A stretch of 64,000 nt of DNA, taken from Butyricimonas faecalis. GTDB lineage: Bacteria > Bacteroidota > Bacteroidia > Bacteroidales > Marinifilaceae. Shown one piece after another: positions 42,948 through 51,306 of the stretch. Position numbers and translations under genes: made by a program. Every line of letters starts with the position of its first letter. The stretch's first letter is position 1. The notes under the pieces are model-generated. The model did no database searches, was not told the origin of the DNA, and saw only the letters and a list, made by a program, of their open reading frames with translations. The stretch lies in assembly GCF_003991565.1 (NCBI RefSeq), contig NZ_CP032819.1, positions 3,038,001 to 3,102,000 of the forward strand, in the 5' to 3' direction.

Positions 42948-43051
42948 AAAGTACTCATCTGCTGCGTTCCTGCTTCCCAAAGATTCGGTCACGTACTTTA
43001 GTACGCTCCCTCGTCTTTGTCAATCAGCGCCTTGCATCTAAGCACTTTTTT
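42946..43051. repeat. 106-bp imperfect palindrome
   Basis: The sequence is an imperfect inverted repeat centred near 42998, from AAAAAGTACT at the left to AGCACTTTTTT at the right. Its core is CGTACTTTAGTACG (42992-43005), and AAAGA/TCTTT and GATTCGG/CCCTCG blocks sit in matching places on the arms. It overlaps the last bases of the MFS gene. RNA from either strand would fold into one long hairpin. I see no coding potential. Confidence 0.7.
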
Positions 43052-43075
43052 AACGACCTTCTAAAATGAAGAAAA

Positions 43076-43104
43076 AGGCTGTCTATTTACTTTTTAGACA
43101 GCCT
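43076..43104. terminator. bidirectional terminator between MFS and Xre genes
   Basis: AGGCTGTCTA (43076-43085) pairs perfectly with TAGACAGCCT (43095-43104) around a 9-nt loop. A-rich sequence on the left gives a T-run on the minus strand, so it probably serves mainly the leftward Xre gene. Confidence 0.75.
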
Positions 43105-43142
43105 CAACTGGTACTTTTTCCCGAAGATAGAGAGTAACTAAT

Positions 43143-43385
43143 TTATTCCTTTGGAAATTTAGATTTTGGAATATCTTTCAGGAAATCACTTAATGAGATA
43201 TCGAAATAATTGCATATTGCTTTTAAGGTTGATATCGTCATGTTATTTTTAGCAATTTCTATTCTGGAAATATTTATGTCTGTTGCGATTAAGAATTCTA
43301 TTTGCGAAAGATCTTTCTCCTTTCGTAAAACCTTTATTCTTAGGGCGATTTCTTTTAGTAATGCTTCATCAATATATTTTTTCAT
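43143..43385 (-). CDS. small Xre-type HTH regulator
   Basis: This 80-aa protein is essentially one HTH_3 domain: ALRIKVLRKEKDLSQIEFLI, then ATDINISRIEIAKNNMTIST and LKAICNYFDISLSDFL. It has no partner toxin or phage gene next to it. An 18-bp palindrome, GCCAAC-N6-GTTGGC (43419-43436), 34 bases upstream of its start is a natural candidate for its own operator. Role unknown. Confidence 0.85.
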   Translation of the reverse strand: MKKYIDEALLKEIALRIKVLRKEKDLSQIEFLIATDINISRIEIAKNNMTISTLKAICNYFDISLSDFLKDIPKSKFPKE

Positions 43386-43418
43386 GCCGTAAAGAAAGAA
43401 ATGAACGTATCAATTTTC

Positions 43419-43436
43419 GCCAACGAATTTGTTGGC
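43419..43436. promoter_or_regulatory. palindrome upstream of Xre gene (possible operator)
   Basis: GCCAAC GAATTT GTTGGC, a perfect 6-bp-arm inverted repeat with an AT-rich spacer, in the promoter region of the small HTH gene. Binding by that regulator is inferred from position only. Confidence 0.4.
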
Positions 43437-43513
43437 AAATAAAAAAGGTTTTCTTTGTAAAAATACGGATTTTATCAATAATAAAATTGTTGCAACCGGG
43501 GTGGTGTGTCTTT

Positions 43514-43626
43514 ATAGGCTCAAGCGACTACCTCCCCTAACCCCTCCTTGCACAGGAGGGGAAGCCGCTTGGCAATCAGCCTAAGGGATGGTTTGTGATG
43601 TAAGATGAGGCTTGTTGGACCGTCTC
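43514..43626. repeat. palindromic intergenic repeat, copy 2
   Basis: Nested stems: TAGGCT with AGCCTA, AAGCG with CGCTT, and CCCCTCCT with AGGAGGGG (43541-43562). Shared with copy 1 at 27935-28046, in the same order, are CCCCTAACCCCTC, AATCAGC and GTTGGAC. The right end adds AGATGAG/CTCATCT (43603-43609/43624-43630). It lies between divergent genes, so it is not acting as a simple terminator here. Confidence 0.6.
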
Positions 43627-43664
43627 ATCTGTATTTGATGTCGTATTTTATTCAAATAATCTTC

Positions 43665-43672
43665 TATCTTTG
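43665..43672 (+). promoter_or_regulatory. promoter -7 box of ABC exporter operon
   Basis: TATCTTTG matches TAnnTTTG and lies 39 bases before the ATG at 43711; no good -33 box was found. Confidence 0.5.
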
Positions 43673-43710
43673 TGATAAAATGTTTGGGATGTAATTAATG
43701 ACTTCAGTAT

Positions 43711-44511
43711 ATGGCAGATGATTGCGTGATTCGGGTGACCGGTTTGAAAAAGAGTTTTCCCAAGGGGAAAGAGGTTTTACACGTGTTGAAGGGTATTGAT
43801 ATGGAGATTCGCCCGGGAGAGGTGATTGGTTATCTTGGAAGTAACGGGGCGGGGAAGTCCACGACCGTGAAGATTATGTGCGGGTTATTGGAGGATTTTG
43901 AGGGGAAGGTAGATGTGTTGGGGTATGATGTGCGGGAAAATGATATAGAGGTGAAGAAACGGATCGGGTATATCCCGGAGAATGCGGTGATGTACGAGCA
44001 TTTGACCCCGATGGAGTACTTGGAGTTTATCGGAGCCATGTACGGGTTGGATCGGAAGGAGGTGAGCCGGAAAGCTGATGAGTTGCTCTCGTTGTTCGAG
44101 ATGAGGGAGAACCGGGACGTGCGGATGGTAAATTTCTCGAAGGGGATGAAACAGAAGGTGCATATTATTTCGGGGCTGTTGCATAACCCGGAAGTGATTT
44201 TTATGGATGAACCTTTGAACGGGCTGGATGCTAACGCGGTGATTGTCGTGAAGGAGGTCGTGGCTCGTTTGGCAAAAGAGGGGAAAACGATCTTTTATTG
44301 TTCACACCTGATGGATGTGGTGGAGAAAATAGCCAGTCGGGTGATCTTGATCAACGAGGGAATGATTATCGCTAACGGTTCGGTTCGGGAGTTGATGGAA
44401 GAGGCGGGTGTGAATTCTTTGGAGAGTTTGTTCACGAAGTTAATAGGGGTTACGGGGCAGTCGGAGAAAGCGGAACAGATTGTAAACGCTTTTGAAAACA
44501 GGGAGTCATGA
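43711..44511 (+). CDS. ABC transporter ATP-binding protein
   Basis: The 266-aa ATPase has Walker A GSNGAGKST, a signature-like NFSKGMKQKVHIISGLLHNP (degenerate LSGGQ, usual in CcmA/NatA-type exporters), Walker B VIFMDEPLNGLD and the switch His in FYCSHLMDVV. It energises the membrane protein encoded next, whose start overlaps its stop by 4 nt (44508-44511). Together they look like an ABC-2 type exporter of unknown substrate. Confidence 0.92.
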   Translation: MADDCVIRVTGLKKSFPKGKEVLHVLKGIDMEIRPGEVIGYLGSNGAGKSTTVKIMCGLLEDFEGKVDVLGYDVRENDIEVKKRIGYIPENAVMYEHLTPMEYLEFIGAMYGLDRKEVSRKADELLSLFEMRENRDVRMVNFSKGMKQKVHIISGLLHNPEVIFMDEPLNGLDANAVIVVKEVVARLAKEGKTIFYCSHLMDVVEKIASRVILINEGMIIANGSVRELMEEAGVNSLESLFTKLIGVTGQSEKAEQIVNAFENRES

Positions 44512-46133
44512 TCAAGGTGGTTGCACAAATCCTACGGCTCTTCCGGGGGATGTTTACCCGTATGGGGGTTGATTTCGATCGGATGTTGGCCATTGTGACG
44601 GTAAAGTTGACGCTGGATAACCGGATTGACCGGAGCGGGCGGAACAAGAAGAATGCATCGAACGCGTTGATGAAACAGGGAATTTTACTCGGCATCTGCG
44701 GGCCGATCTTTTTCTTGTCGGGGATAGCATCGGGAGCTTTCGAGGTGTCGCTTTTGTTGTTCCAGTCGTACTTGTTTTTGATGTTGTTGATGAGTTTTAT
44801 GATGGAGTATTCCCGAATTCTTTTTGACGGGAAGGACAATCATATTTTGCAGTGTTTGCCCGTGAATTCCAAAACGATACTGGTTGCTCGCCTGATGTCG
44901 ATGTTGGTGTATATGTTTTTTCTTTCCGGTTGTATGTCGGTGGTCCCGACGGTGATTGTCTGTTGCTGGAAAGGGGTGGTATCCGGGGTATTTTTTATTG
45001 TTTCCGTGTTTTTGAATACGGTTTTCACGTTGCTTTTCGCTAATGCTGTTTATCTCGGGGTGATGCGTTTTGTTTCCGTGGAGAAGTTCCAGCGGGTGGT
45101 GAGTTATGCGCAGGTGGTGTTGATTGCCGGGGTGGCTTTGAGTTATCAATTGGTCGGACAGTTTACACGGAGTGTGCAGTTGGATGTGTTTCATCCGGGG
45201 AATTGGGTGTATTTCACGCCACCTTGTTATTTTATGTCTTTGACCGTGCTGGGGAAGCAACCGACAGGGCCCGTGTTGTTGTTGGCACTGATCGGGGTGG
45301 GGCTTGTTGGTGTGCTTGGTTATATCACGGTGGCTTATCTCGCTCCTTATTTTTCGGTGAAGGCGGGGAGGTTAAACTCGTACACGCCCGAGAGCAAGAA
45401 GTGTAAGGGTGGAAAGGAGGAGTGGCTTTACGCTTTGGCACGGGTGTGTGGTCGGAGTCCGATGCAAGTGACGGGTTTTGTTTTGGGATGGCGTATGACC
45501 CGCGATAATTTGAAGTTCAGGCAAGGTGTTTTGCCCATGATGATTTACACGGTGTGTCTGGCAATTTTCTTTTTGTACCAGGGACAGCAGGAGGAAGTTG
45601 GCGGTATTGCTTATTATATGCCTCTTTACATGATGACAATGATTGGTATTGGAATCCAGATGAATATGTCGATCACGGATAAGGGGGATTTACTTTGGCT
45701 TTATCGCTCTAAACCGTTGGTGCGTCCGGGAGCTTTGATTCTTGGGTGTTTCAAGGCTTTGTTCGTGAAATATTATCTTCCGGCTTACGTGTTGCTCTGC
45801 GGGATTTTTATCGTGATGCTGGGCTGGGTGGTTCTTCCGGACTTGTTGTTTGTTCTAGCCGTGAGTACGTTGGTGAGTTACGTTTATCTTTGGTTTTCCG
45901 GGATGCTTTTCCCCTTCTCGAAAGAGAAAAGTTCCATGGATTCCGGACGGAATATGTTGCGGGTTGTCGTGTTGATGCTTATGCTGGTCCTTGTCGGGGG
46001 TGCGCATGTGCTGGTCATGCGCTTGTCGTGGTTTGGCATTTGGGCTGCGATCGCGGTGGTGGTATTCCTTGTTTTCTTGATGGAATTCGTGATATGCCGT
46101 GTTTCTTGGCGGAAGGTGATTTCTAATTATTAA
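44508..46133 (+). CDS. ABC exporter membrane subunit
   Basis: The protein (541 aa) has about twelve hydrophobic segments in two halves separated by a hydrophilic stretch near the middle (YFSVKAGRLNSYTPESKKCK). It is translationally coupled to the ATPase gene and resembles large ABC-2-like permeases of Bacteroidota. The substrate is not predictable. No terminator was seen between it and the next gene, 51 nt further on. Confidence 0.82.
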   Translation: MIKVVAQILRLFRGMFTRMGVDFDRMLAIVTVKLTLDNRIDRSGRNKKNASNALMKQGILLGICGPIFFLSGIASGAFEVSLLLFQSYLFLMLLMSFMMEYSRILFDGKDNHILQCLPVNSKTILVARLMSMLVYMFFLSGCMSVVPTVIVCCWKGVVSGVFFIVSVFLNTVFTLLFANAVYLGVMRFVSVEKFQRVVSYAQVVLIAGVALSYQLVGQFTRSVQLDVFHPGNWVYFTPPCYFMSLTVLGKQPTGPVLLLALIGVGLVGVLGYITVAYLAPYFSVKAGRLNSYTPESKKCKGGKEEWLYALARVCGRSPMQVTGFVLGWRMTRDNLKFRQGVLPMMIYTVCLAIFFLYQGQQEEVGGIAYYMPLYMMTMIGIGIQMNMSITDKGDLLWLYRSKPLVRPGALILGCFKALFVKYYLPAYVLLCGIFIVMLGWVVLPDLLFVLAVSTLVSYVYLWFSGMLFPFSKEKSSMDSGRNMLRVVVLMLMLVLVGGAHVLVMRLSWFGIWAAIAVVVFLVFLMEFVICRVSWRKVISNY

Positions 46134-46184
46134 TACTTTTCTGACTTTTCCGTTATAATAACTTTTACTATATTTACGGTCAAT

Positions 46185-46673
46185 ATGGATTATATAGAAG
46201 TATATCATGGAGGGTATTGCCAGGTCGAATTTCCTGAAATCATTATAGGTAAGTATGCCAAAGATTTCGGAGGAGGTTTTTATTGTACGGAGTTGAAAGA
46301 ACAGGCTGCACGTTGGGCTCGTCGGTACGATAATCCTGTAATTAGTATTTTTCGTTTTGAGATAGATTATGGATTGAAGATTCTTCATTTTACCGAGATG
46401 ACAGAGGAATGGCTCGATTTTATCGTAAATTGTCGTAATGGTGTGAAACATAATTATGATATAGTGATCGGTGCTATGGCTAATGATCAAATCTATAATT
46501 ATATATCGGATTTTGTTCAAGGGATTATTACAAGAGAGCAATTTTGGGCTTTGGCGAAATTTAAGCATCCCACGCATCAAATAAACTTTTGTACTCCGGA
46601 TGCACTAAAATGTCTTACTTTTTTGAAGTTTGAGGAGCTAAAAAATGATTGGACGAGAAAAGAAAGAGTATAA
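46185..46673 (+). CDS. DUF3990 protein (ADP-ribosyltransferase-like fold, possible toxin)
   Basis: The 162-aa protein has the DUF3990 pattern: VYHGGYCQVEFPEII near the N-terminus, then KDFGGGFYCTELKEQAARWA and HNYDIVIGAMANDQIYNYI. DUF3990 belongs to the ADP-ribosyltransferase-like clan; the His-Gly and GFYCT elements would be the NAD-binding parts (family knowledge; catalysis not shown). It overlaps the next ORF by 29 nt, and the two form a compact, AT-rich cassette between an ABC exporter and a symporter. A toxin-antitoxin or phage-defence role is inference. Confidence 0.8.
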   Translation: MDYIEVYHGGYCQVEFPEIIIGKYAKDFGGGFYCTELKEQAARWARRYDNPVISIFRFEIDYGLKILHFTEMTEEWLDFIVNCRNGVKHNYDIVIGAMANDQIYNYISDFVQGIITREQFWALAKFKHPTHQINFCTPDALKCLTFLKFEELKNDWTRKERV

Positions 46674-47100
46674 TGATTTATTTTTTGTTTGTAGTCTGAT
46701 AGAGTATATTGGTCGAAAAACGAAAAATCATCGGAATGTTGTGGTTAACGCTATCGGTAAGGATAAATTGCAGCATCTGTACGAGTTGGCGGATGTATAT
46801 CATAGTGACAATATAGATAAAGTTAGTGATGAATTGATTGATAATTATCATATCAAAGAAGGAGCGTTTGATAATGTTTCTGATAGTAAGTACTCGATAC
46901 CCACACATTGGGATATAGGGAAGGTGTATAAGAGGTTGATCATAGACATTTGTGTAAAACAGGGTAAAGAGTCGATTGAAACGTTGGTAGAAGTGTACAA
47001 TTCATGGTTGTCCCGCAAGATAGAAGACTTCAATAGTAGCCTTTATTATGAAAATCCGGGGTATCTTTATGAATCTTATCTTGAAGGGGATGTTTTGTAG
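46645..47100 (+). CDS. partner protein of the DUF3990 cassette (unknown function)
   Basis: The 151-aa protein begins inside the DUF3990 gene at an ATG preceded by GAGGAG. It is acidic, largely helical and soluble (FFVCSLIEYIGRKTKNHRNV; VSDELIDNYHIKEGAF; PTHWDIGKVYKRLIIDIC), and ends YENPGYLYESYLEGDVL. Similar proteins accompany DUF3990 genes in Bacteroidota by my recollection, making it a candidate antitoxin or chaperone; I cannot name a family. Its last 71 nt overlap the 3' end of the convergent symporter gene. Confidence 0.7.
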   Translation: MIGREKKEYNDLFFVCSLIEYIGRKTKNHRNVVVNAIGKDKLQHLYELADVYHSDNIDKVSDELIDNYHIKEGAFDNVSDSKYSIPTHWDIGKVYKRLIIDICVKQGKESIETLVEVYNSWLSRKIEDFNSSLYYENPGYLYESYLEGDVL

Positions 47101-48256
47101 AACGGTGACCGGATGCTTTGGTCATGATTAGTGTCAAAGCCCCGTCTCCCGTGATGTTACAGGCCGTTCCGAAACTATCTTGTAAGGCGAAGATGGTTAG
47201 TAGAAGGGCTGTTCCGGCTTCATCGAATCCGAGTATGGAGATCACGATTCCCAGAGAGGCGATGACGGTTCCGCCGGGAACTCCCGGCGCCCCGATGGCA
47301 AAGATGCCGAGCAGGATGATGAACAGGATCATGACGGTTAATGATGGGAGCGAACCGTAAAGCATGAGTGACACGGTCATCACGAAGAAGACTTCTGTTA
47401 GTATGGAACCGCATAAATGGATGTTCGAGAACAGGGGAATGGCGAAATCAATAACATCGTCTTTTAATACTGGACTTTTCTTGGCACATTTTAACGCAAC
47501 GGCTAACGTGGCAGCGGATGACATCGTGCCGACAGCCGTGAGGTAGGCGGGGCCGTAGTACTTCAATACCTGCCAAGGATTTTTTTTCGAGACGGCTCCG
47601 GCAAGGACGTACAAGAAAGAAAGCCACACGAACTGGGAGATGATGACAATAACCATAACGCCAAGGAACACGGGTAGTTGTTTCGTGATCGCACCCTCGT
47701 AGCTTAATGCACAGAAATTGGCTGCGATGAAGAAGGGGAGAATGGGTATAAGAATCCGGTTGATGAGTAATAACACCATTTTTTGAAAATTGTCCAGCAG
47801 GTTTTCGAATACTTCCGATTTGGTCCACACGGTGGCGAGGCCGATCATGATGGCAAGTACAAGGGCTGTCATCACGCTGACGACAGGAGGTATGTCAAGG
47901 CGGAAGATTAGTTCCGGTAATTGTCGTAAGGTTTCTTTCACGGGTTCGATGGAGAGATGCGGGATCAGGGTGTACCCGGAGACCATGGCAAAGAAGGCTG
48001 CACCAATGGAAGAAAGATAAGCGATGACGAGTGCCAGTGACAGCATTTTGGATGCGTTGTCCTTCATTTTGGCAATAGAGTAGGATACGAATCCTAAGAT
48101 AATGAGCGGAACCATGAAGAAGATCAGTTGTCCGAGGATGTATTTCACGGTAACAACAATATTCATGAATCCTTCGTTAGCGATAAATCCGAGTAGAATC
48201 CCGATAATGACGGCGATGATTAATTTGAATATGGTACTGGAATATAATTTCTTCAT
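47030..48256 (-). CDS. dicarboxylate/amino acid:cation symporter (DAACS family)
   Basis: The 408-aa sodium- or proton-coupled transporter of the glutamate/C4-dicarboxylate type has about eight helices, the serine-rich hairpin TVGTMSSAATLAVAL-like stretch (GTMSSAATLAVALKC), GAPGVPGGTVIASLG and the substrate-site NITGDGALTLIM. The sequence after this motif (ASGHRSTKHPLQDKIHKDTP onward) is hydrophilic and is read antisense to the end of the DUF3990 partner gene, so the C-terminal tail may be a product of the cassette's arrival. Confidence 0.9.
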   Translation of the reverse strand: MKKLYSSTIFKLIIAVIIGILLGFIANEGFMNIVVTVKYILGQLIFFMVPLIILGFVSYSIAKMKDNASKMLSLALVIAYLSSIGAAFFAMVSGYTLIPHLSIEPVKETLRQLPELIFRLDIPPVVSVMTALVLAIMIGLATVWTKSEVFENLLDNFQKMVLLLINRILIPILPFFIAANFCALSYEGAITKQLPVFLGVMVIVIISQFVWLSFLYVLAGAVSKKNPWQVLKYYGPAYLTAVGTMSSAATLAVALKCAKKSPVLKDDVIDFAIPLFSNIHLCGSILTEVFFVMTVSLMLYGSLPSLTVMILFIILLGIFAIGAPGVPGGTVIASLGIVISILGFDEAGTALLLTIFALQDSFGTACNITGDGALTLIMTKASGHRSTKHPLQDKIHKDTPDFHNKGYY

Positions 48257-48329
48257 GATTCTTTTTTTTTCGTTTATACCGTCTGCAGAAGGAAATTAGT
48301 TACAGAAAAGAGGGTGTTCTCAAGCGGAA

Positions 48330-48355
48330 ACCGTAAAAGTGGTTCGTTTTACGGT
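48330..48355. promoter_or_regulatory. palindrome between symporter and hydrolase genes
   Basis: ACCGTAAAA (48330-48338) and TTTTACGGT (48347-48355) form a perfect 9-bp inverted repeat with an 8-nt spacer, in the divergent intergenic region about 75 bp from the symporter start. It has the look of a dimeric repressor site; the binding protein is unknown. Confidence 0.4.
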
Positions 48356-48442
48356 AATTTGTATACAACTCCAATGAATGGAATATCATACTTTTACATC
48401 ATAAATTAGAAGTGTTAGGTATGAAATTTAAAATGGAATAGT

Positions 48443-49510
48443 ATGAGTATAAAAAACATTGTAATAACAGGTATGTTGTTCCTTGCCGGAACAATCGCGA
48501 GTGCCCAAACAAGTGCAGATCAGATAAAAGAGAAGAATATGGAAAAGTTAGAATTAGTGAAGGAGTGGGACAAGGTTTTCCCACAGAGCAACAAAGTGAT
48601 CCACGAGAAGGTGACTTTCCGTAATCGTTACGGTATCACGCTTGCCGCGGATATGTATATTCCGAAAAATGCCGAGGGGAAGTTAGCGGCTATTGCCGTG
48701 AGCGGTCCTTTCGGGGCTGTAAAAGAGCAATCATCCGGTCTTTACGCTCAGACGCTGGCGGAGCGCGGTTTTCTGACAATCGCTTTCGATCCTTCTTACA
48801 CGGGTGAAAGCGGAGGGCAGCCTCGGTACGTGGCTTCGCCGGACATCAACACGGAGGATTTCAGTGCTGCCGTTGATTTTCTTTCGACTCGCGATGATGT
48901 TGACCCTGAACGCATTGGAATTTTAGGTATTTGCGGATGGGGAGGAATGGCTCTTAATGCCGCAGCCATGGACACGCGTATTAAAGCTACGGTTACGTCT
49001 ACGATGTATGACATGAGCCGGGTGAATGCCAACGGGTATTTTGACGCGATGGATGCCGATCAACGATATGAACTTCGCCGGCAACTTAATGCCCAGCGTA
49101 CGATTGACGCCAAGAAGGGCACGTATGAATTGGCCGGGGGTGTGGTGGATCCGTTACCTGATGATGCCCCGCAGTTCGTGAAGGATTATTACGCTTACTA
49201 CAAAACTCCGCGCGGGTACCACAAACGTTCACTTAATTCCAATAAGGGTTGGAATAAGACGTCGTCACTTTCATTTATCAATATGCCGTTGTTGACTTAC
49301 AGCGATGAAATACGGAATGCCGTGCTTATGATTCATGGTGAAAAGGCTCATTCCCGCTATTTTAGTGAAGATGCTTTCAAGAAACTGAAAGGTGATAACA
49401 AGGAACTTTTGATTATCCCTGGGGCAAGCCACGTGGATTTGTATGATAACCAGGCAAATGTTATTCCTTTTGATAAGATAGAATCTTTCTTTCGTGCATA
49501 TTTGAAATAA
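48443..49510 (+). CDS. exported alpha/beta-hydrolase-fold protein with unusual nucleophile elbow
   Basis: The 355-aa protein has a signal peptide (IVITGMLFLAGTIASAQ) and an alpha/beta-hydrolase body: AVSGPFGAVKEQSSGLYAQT, AFDPSYTGESGGQPR, RIGILGICGWGGMALNAAA, a late Asp region (AVLMIHGEKAHS) and His in IPGASHVDLYDN. The usual elbow small-x-Ser-x-Gly aligns as C-G-W166-G-G, so the expected Ser is Trp; Cys164 is the only nearby nucleophile. It may use Cys as in dienelactone hydrolases, or be inactive. A strong terminator follows. Confidence 0.85.
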   Translation: MSIKNIVITGMLFLAGTIASAQTSADQIKEKNMEKLELVKEWDKVFPQSNKVIHEKVTFRNRYGITLAADMYIPKNAEGKLAAIAVSGPFGAVKEQSSGLYAQTLAERGFLTIAFDPSYTGESGGQPRYVASPDINTEDFSAAVDFLSTRDDVDPERIGILGICGWGGMALNAAAMDTRIKATVTSTMYDMSRVNANGYFDAMDADQRYELRRQLNAQRTIDAKKGTYELAGGVVDPLPDDAPQFVKDYYAYYKTPRGYHKRSLNSNKGWNKTSSLSFINMPLLTYSDEIRNAVLMIHGEKAHSRYFSEDAFKKLKGDNKELLIIPGASHVDLYDNQANVIPFDKIESFFRAYLK

Positions 49511-49512
49511 TA

Positions 49513-49553
49513 AAAATGCCCAAGTTCAAAATCGACATGAACTTGGGCATTTT
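49513..49553. terminator. bidirectional terminator between convergent genes
   Basis: AAAATGCCCAAGTTC (49513-49527) pairs perfectly with GAACTTGGGCATTTT (49539-49553), 15 bp with an 11-nt loop and A/T-rich ends on both sides, so it can stop transcripts from the hydrolase gene and the M49-like gene. Confidence 0.9.
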
Positions 49554-49571
49554 GTATAATATCGTTTCGGA

Positions 49572-51203
49572 TTATAACCCTAGAACTTTGGTTCCTTGTT
49601 TGAAGAAAATATCCTTCGGGATGTTAGCTTCCGCGATACGATCCAAATCTTTCTGTAAGGTCGGGGGAACGATACCCTTTTCTGCTACTAATTGAGTAGC
49701 TTTCTGGATGTCGCCGTCTCCTTCGATCGTGATGTATTCTCCGGCAATCACTTCGATGTCTTTTTTCATCTTTTCGAAATCTACGGTGTAGTATCCCGTG
49801 GTTTCATCCTTGCTGATGGCTCCGCTTTCCATGAAATGGGCAAATTGCATCATGTTTGCTTTTCCGTGGGCGCTGGCGGCACCAAAACGAACGGAACGGA
49901 AGATTCCGGCGATGAAGGTCACGTAATTGTCCATGAGGTCTTTGTTTTCCAATACTCCCCATTCTGCGAGTTTGGTCACGCAGAAAAGACCAAGAATGTC
50001 CGCTTTACCTTCCTCGATAGAAGTGTAGTAGTTTTGCAGGGCAGAGCGAACGTCTTGTTTGCCATTCAGCGTGTATTTGATTCCCAGCCCATGAGCTACT
50101 TCGTGGAACATTACGTTCTCGAAGAAAGCGTCGAAGTTGATATGTTTCTGTTGATCCGGGGTAATTAACAATTTGGATATCGGCACAACCATTTTCTCGA
50201 ATTTGGCCTGCATGGAGTTTTTCAATTGCAGTTTACGACTTCCTTTTGCCGCGTGTACTCTCGGGTCGTTCGGCAGGTTGATTGCGATATTTTTGCTTCC
50301 GGCATTGCAGTCTCCTGCGTAGTAAATCACGTCATAAGCGTTCATGTCCGGGTTGGCATTTGCTTTTTCCTTTTTGTATTTGGCCGGAACCGGTAAGTTT
50401 TCCTGTAATTTGGGCAAGTATTGAGCGTATTCGGACAAGCGTTTGCTCCACTCTTTGTCTTTCACGAGGATTTGTCCGGAGTGAGAAGCTTTGTACCCGT
50501 AAAGTTGATCTTCGTAGGTTTCGATGGGGCCCACCACGAAGTCCAGCGTGTTGTTTTGCATATCCATCCAAGCCAAATCGCTGGCCAGGTAATCGTCATC
50601 CAAAAGGGCTTTTGATCTTAATGCCAAGTAGTTTTTTAATCCCGGATCTTCGGCAAGTTCAGCTGCTTCTTCGAGTAATTTAGAGGCTTTTGCCACTTGT
50701 TCCGGGTAAGCTTCGTGGAATGAAAGCACGATGAGTTTTCCGGCAGCATCCCGACGGACAACACTATACCAATCCGTTTTTCGGGGATCTTCCAATGCAT
50801 CAAATTCTTCTTTTGTCATATCGGCCGGGTAGAAGTTCGCCCCGAGAGGTTTTGCGCCCACGCCGTCGATAAAAGGTTTGTTATCGTTTAATCTGTCCCA
50901 AGGACCGTAGTTGATGGAGAGGTATTTCAATGCGGCAGAGTCTTGGGCGAATTGAGCCATCAGTGTACTCTTGTCCCCGTATGCGTTTTGCCAGAAGATG
51001 TCTTCCATGATATCAGCCACTTCGATAAGTAGGGGGAGCATTTTCTTTTCGTTTTCAGTCAATTGGTTTAAATCCGTTGTTAAGGGAAATTCTGCATACT
51101 GATCTGCAAGCGATTGATAGGGGCTTGGTTTCGTTTCTTTCTTGGCCTCTTTACAAGAGAACAAGAAAATACCTAAAGATAGAAATAGGAATAGTTTTCT
51201 CAT
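49572..51203 (-). CDS. M49-like zinc peptidase lipoprotein (dipeptidyl-peptidase III family)
   Basis: The protein (543 aa from the ATG at 51203) has a lipoprotein signal (FLFLSLGIFLFSCKEAKKET). The metal site shows FHEVAHGLGIKY (HExxH) and a downstream EEGKADILGLF, comparable to the HExxxH and EECRAE sites of dipeptidyl peptidase III; this shorter HExxH form is common in Bacteroidota. It probably releases dipeptides or small peptides at the cell envelope. The frame extends to 51284 without a signal peptide, so the later ATG is chosen. Divergent from sigma factor gene 2. Confidence 0.85.
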   Translation of the reverse strand: MRKLFLFLSLGIFLFSCKEAKKETKPSPYQSLADQYAEFPLTTDLNQLTENEKKMLPLLIEVADIMEDIFWQNAYGDKSTLMAQFAQDSAALKYLSINYGPWDRLNDNKPFIDGVGAKPLGANFYPADMTKEEFDALEDPRKTDWYSVVRRDAAGKLIVLSFHEAYPEQVAKASKLLEEAAELAEDPGLKNYLALRSKALLDDDYLASDLAWMDMQNNTLDFVVGPIETYEDQLYGYKASHSGQILVKDKEWSKRLSEYAQYLPKLQENLPVPAKYKKEKANANPDMNAYDVIYYAGDCNAGSKNIAINLPNDPRVHAAKGSRKLQLKNSMQAKFEKMVVPISKLLITPDQQKHINFDAFFENVMFHEVAHGLGIKYTLNGKQDVRSALQNYYTSIEEGKADILGLFCVTKLAEWGVLENKDLMDNYVTFIAGIFRSVRFGAASAHGKANMMQFAHFMESGAISKDETTGYYTVDFEKMKKDIEVIAGEYITIEGDGDIQKATQLVAEKGIVPPTLQKDLDRIAEANIPKDIFFKQGTKVLGL

Positions 51204-51256
51204 TTTTATAAAATTTGTGTTTGAGTATTTGGGGACGAATTTATAAAAAATTCCGT

Positions 51257-51264
51257 TACCTTTG
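51257..51264 (+). promoter_or_regulatory. promoter -7 box of sigma factor gene 2
   Basis: TACCTTTG matches TAnnTTTG and lies 42 bases before the GTG start at 51307. The nearest TTTG upstream (51228-51231) is 25 nt away, longer than usual. Confidence 0.5.
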
Positions 51265-51306
51265 TGATTGGTAATCGTGATCATTAATTTTTAGAAGGAT
51301 ATCAAG

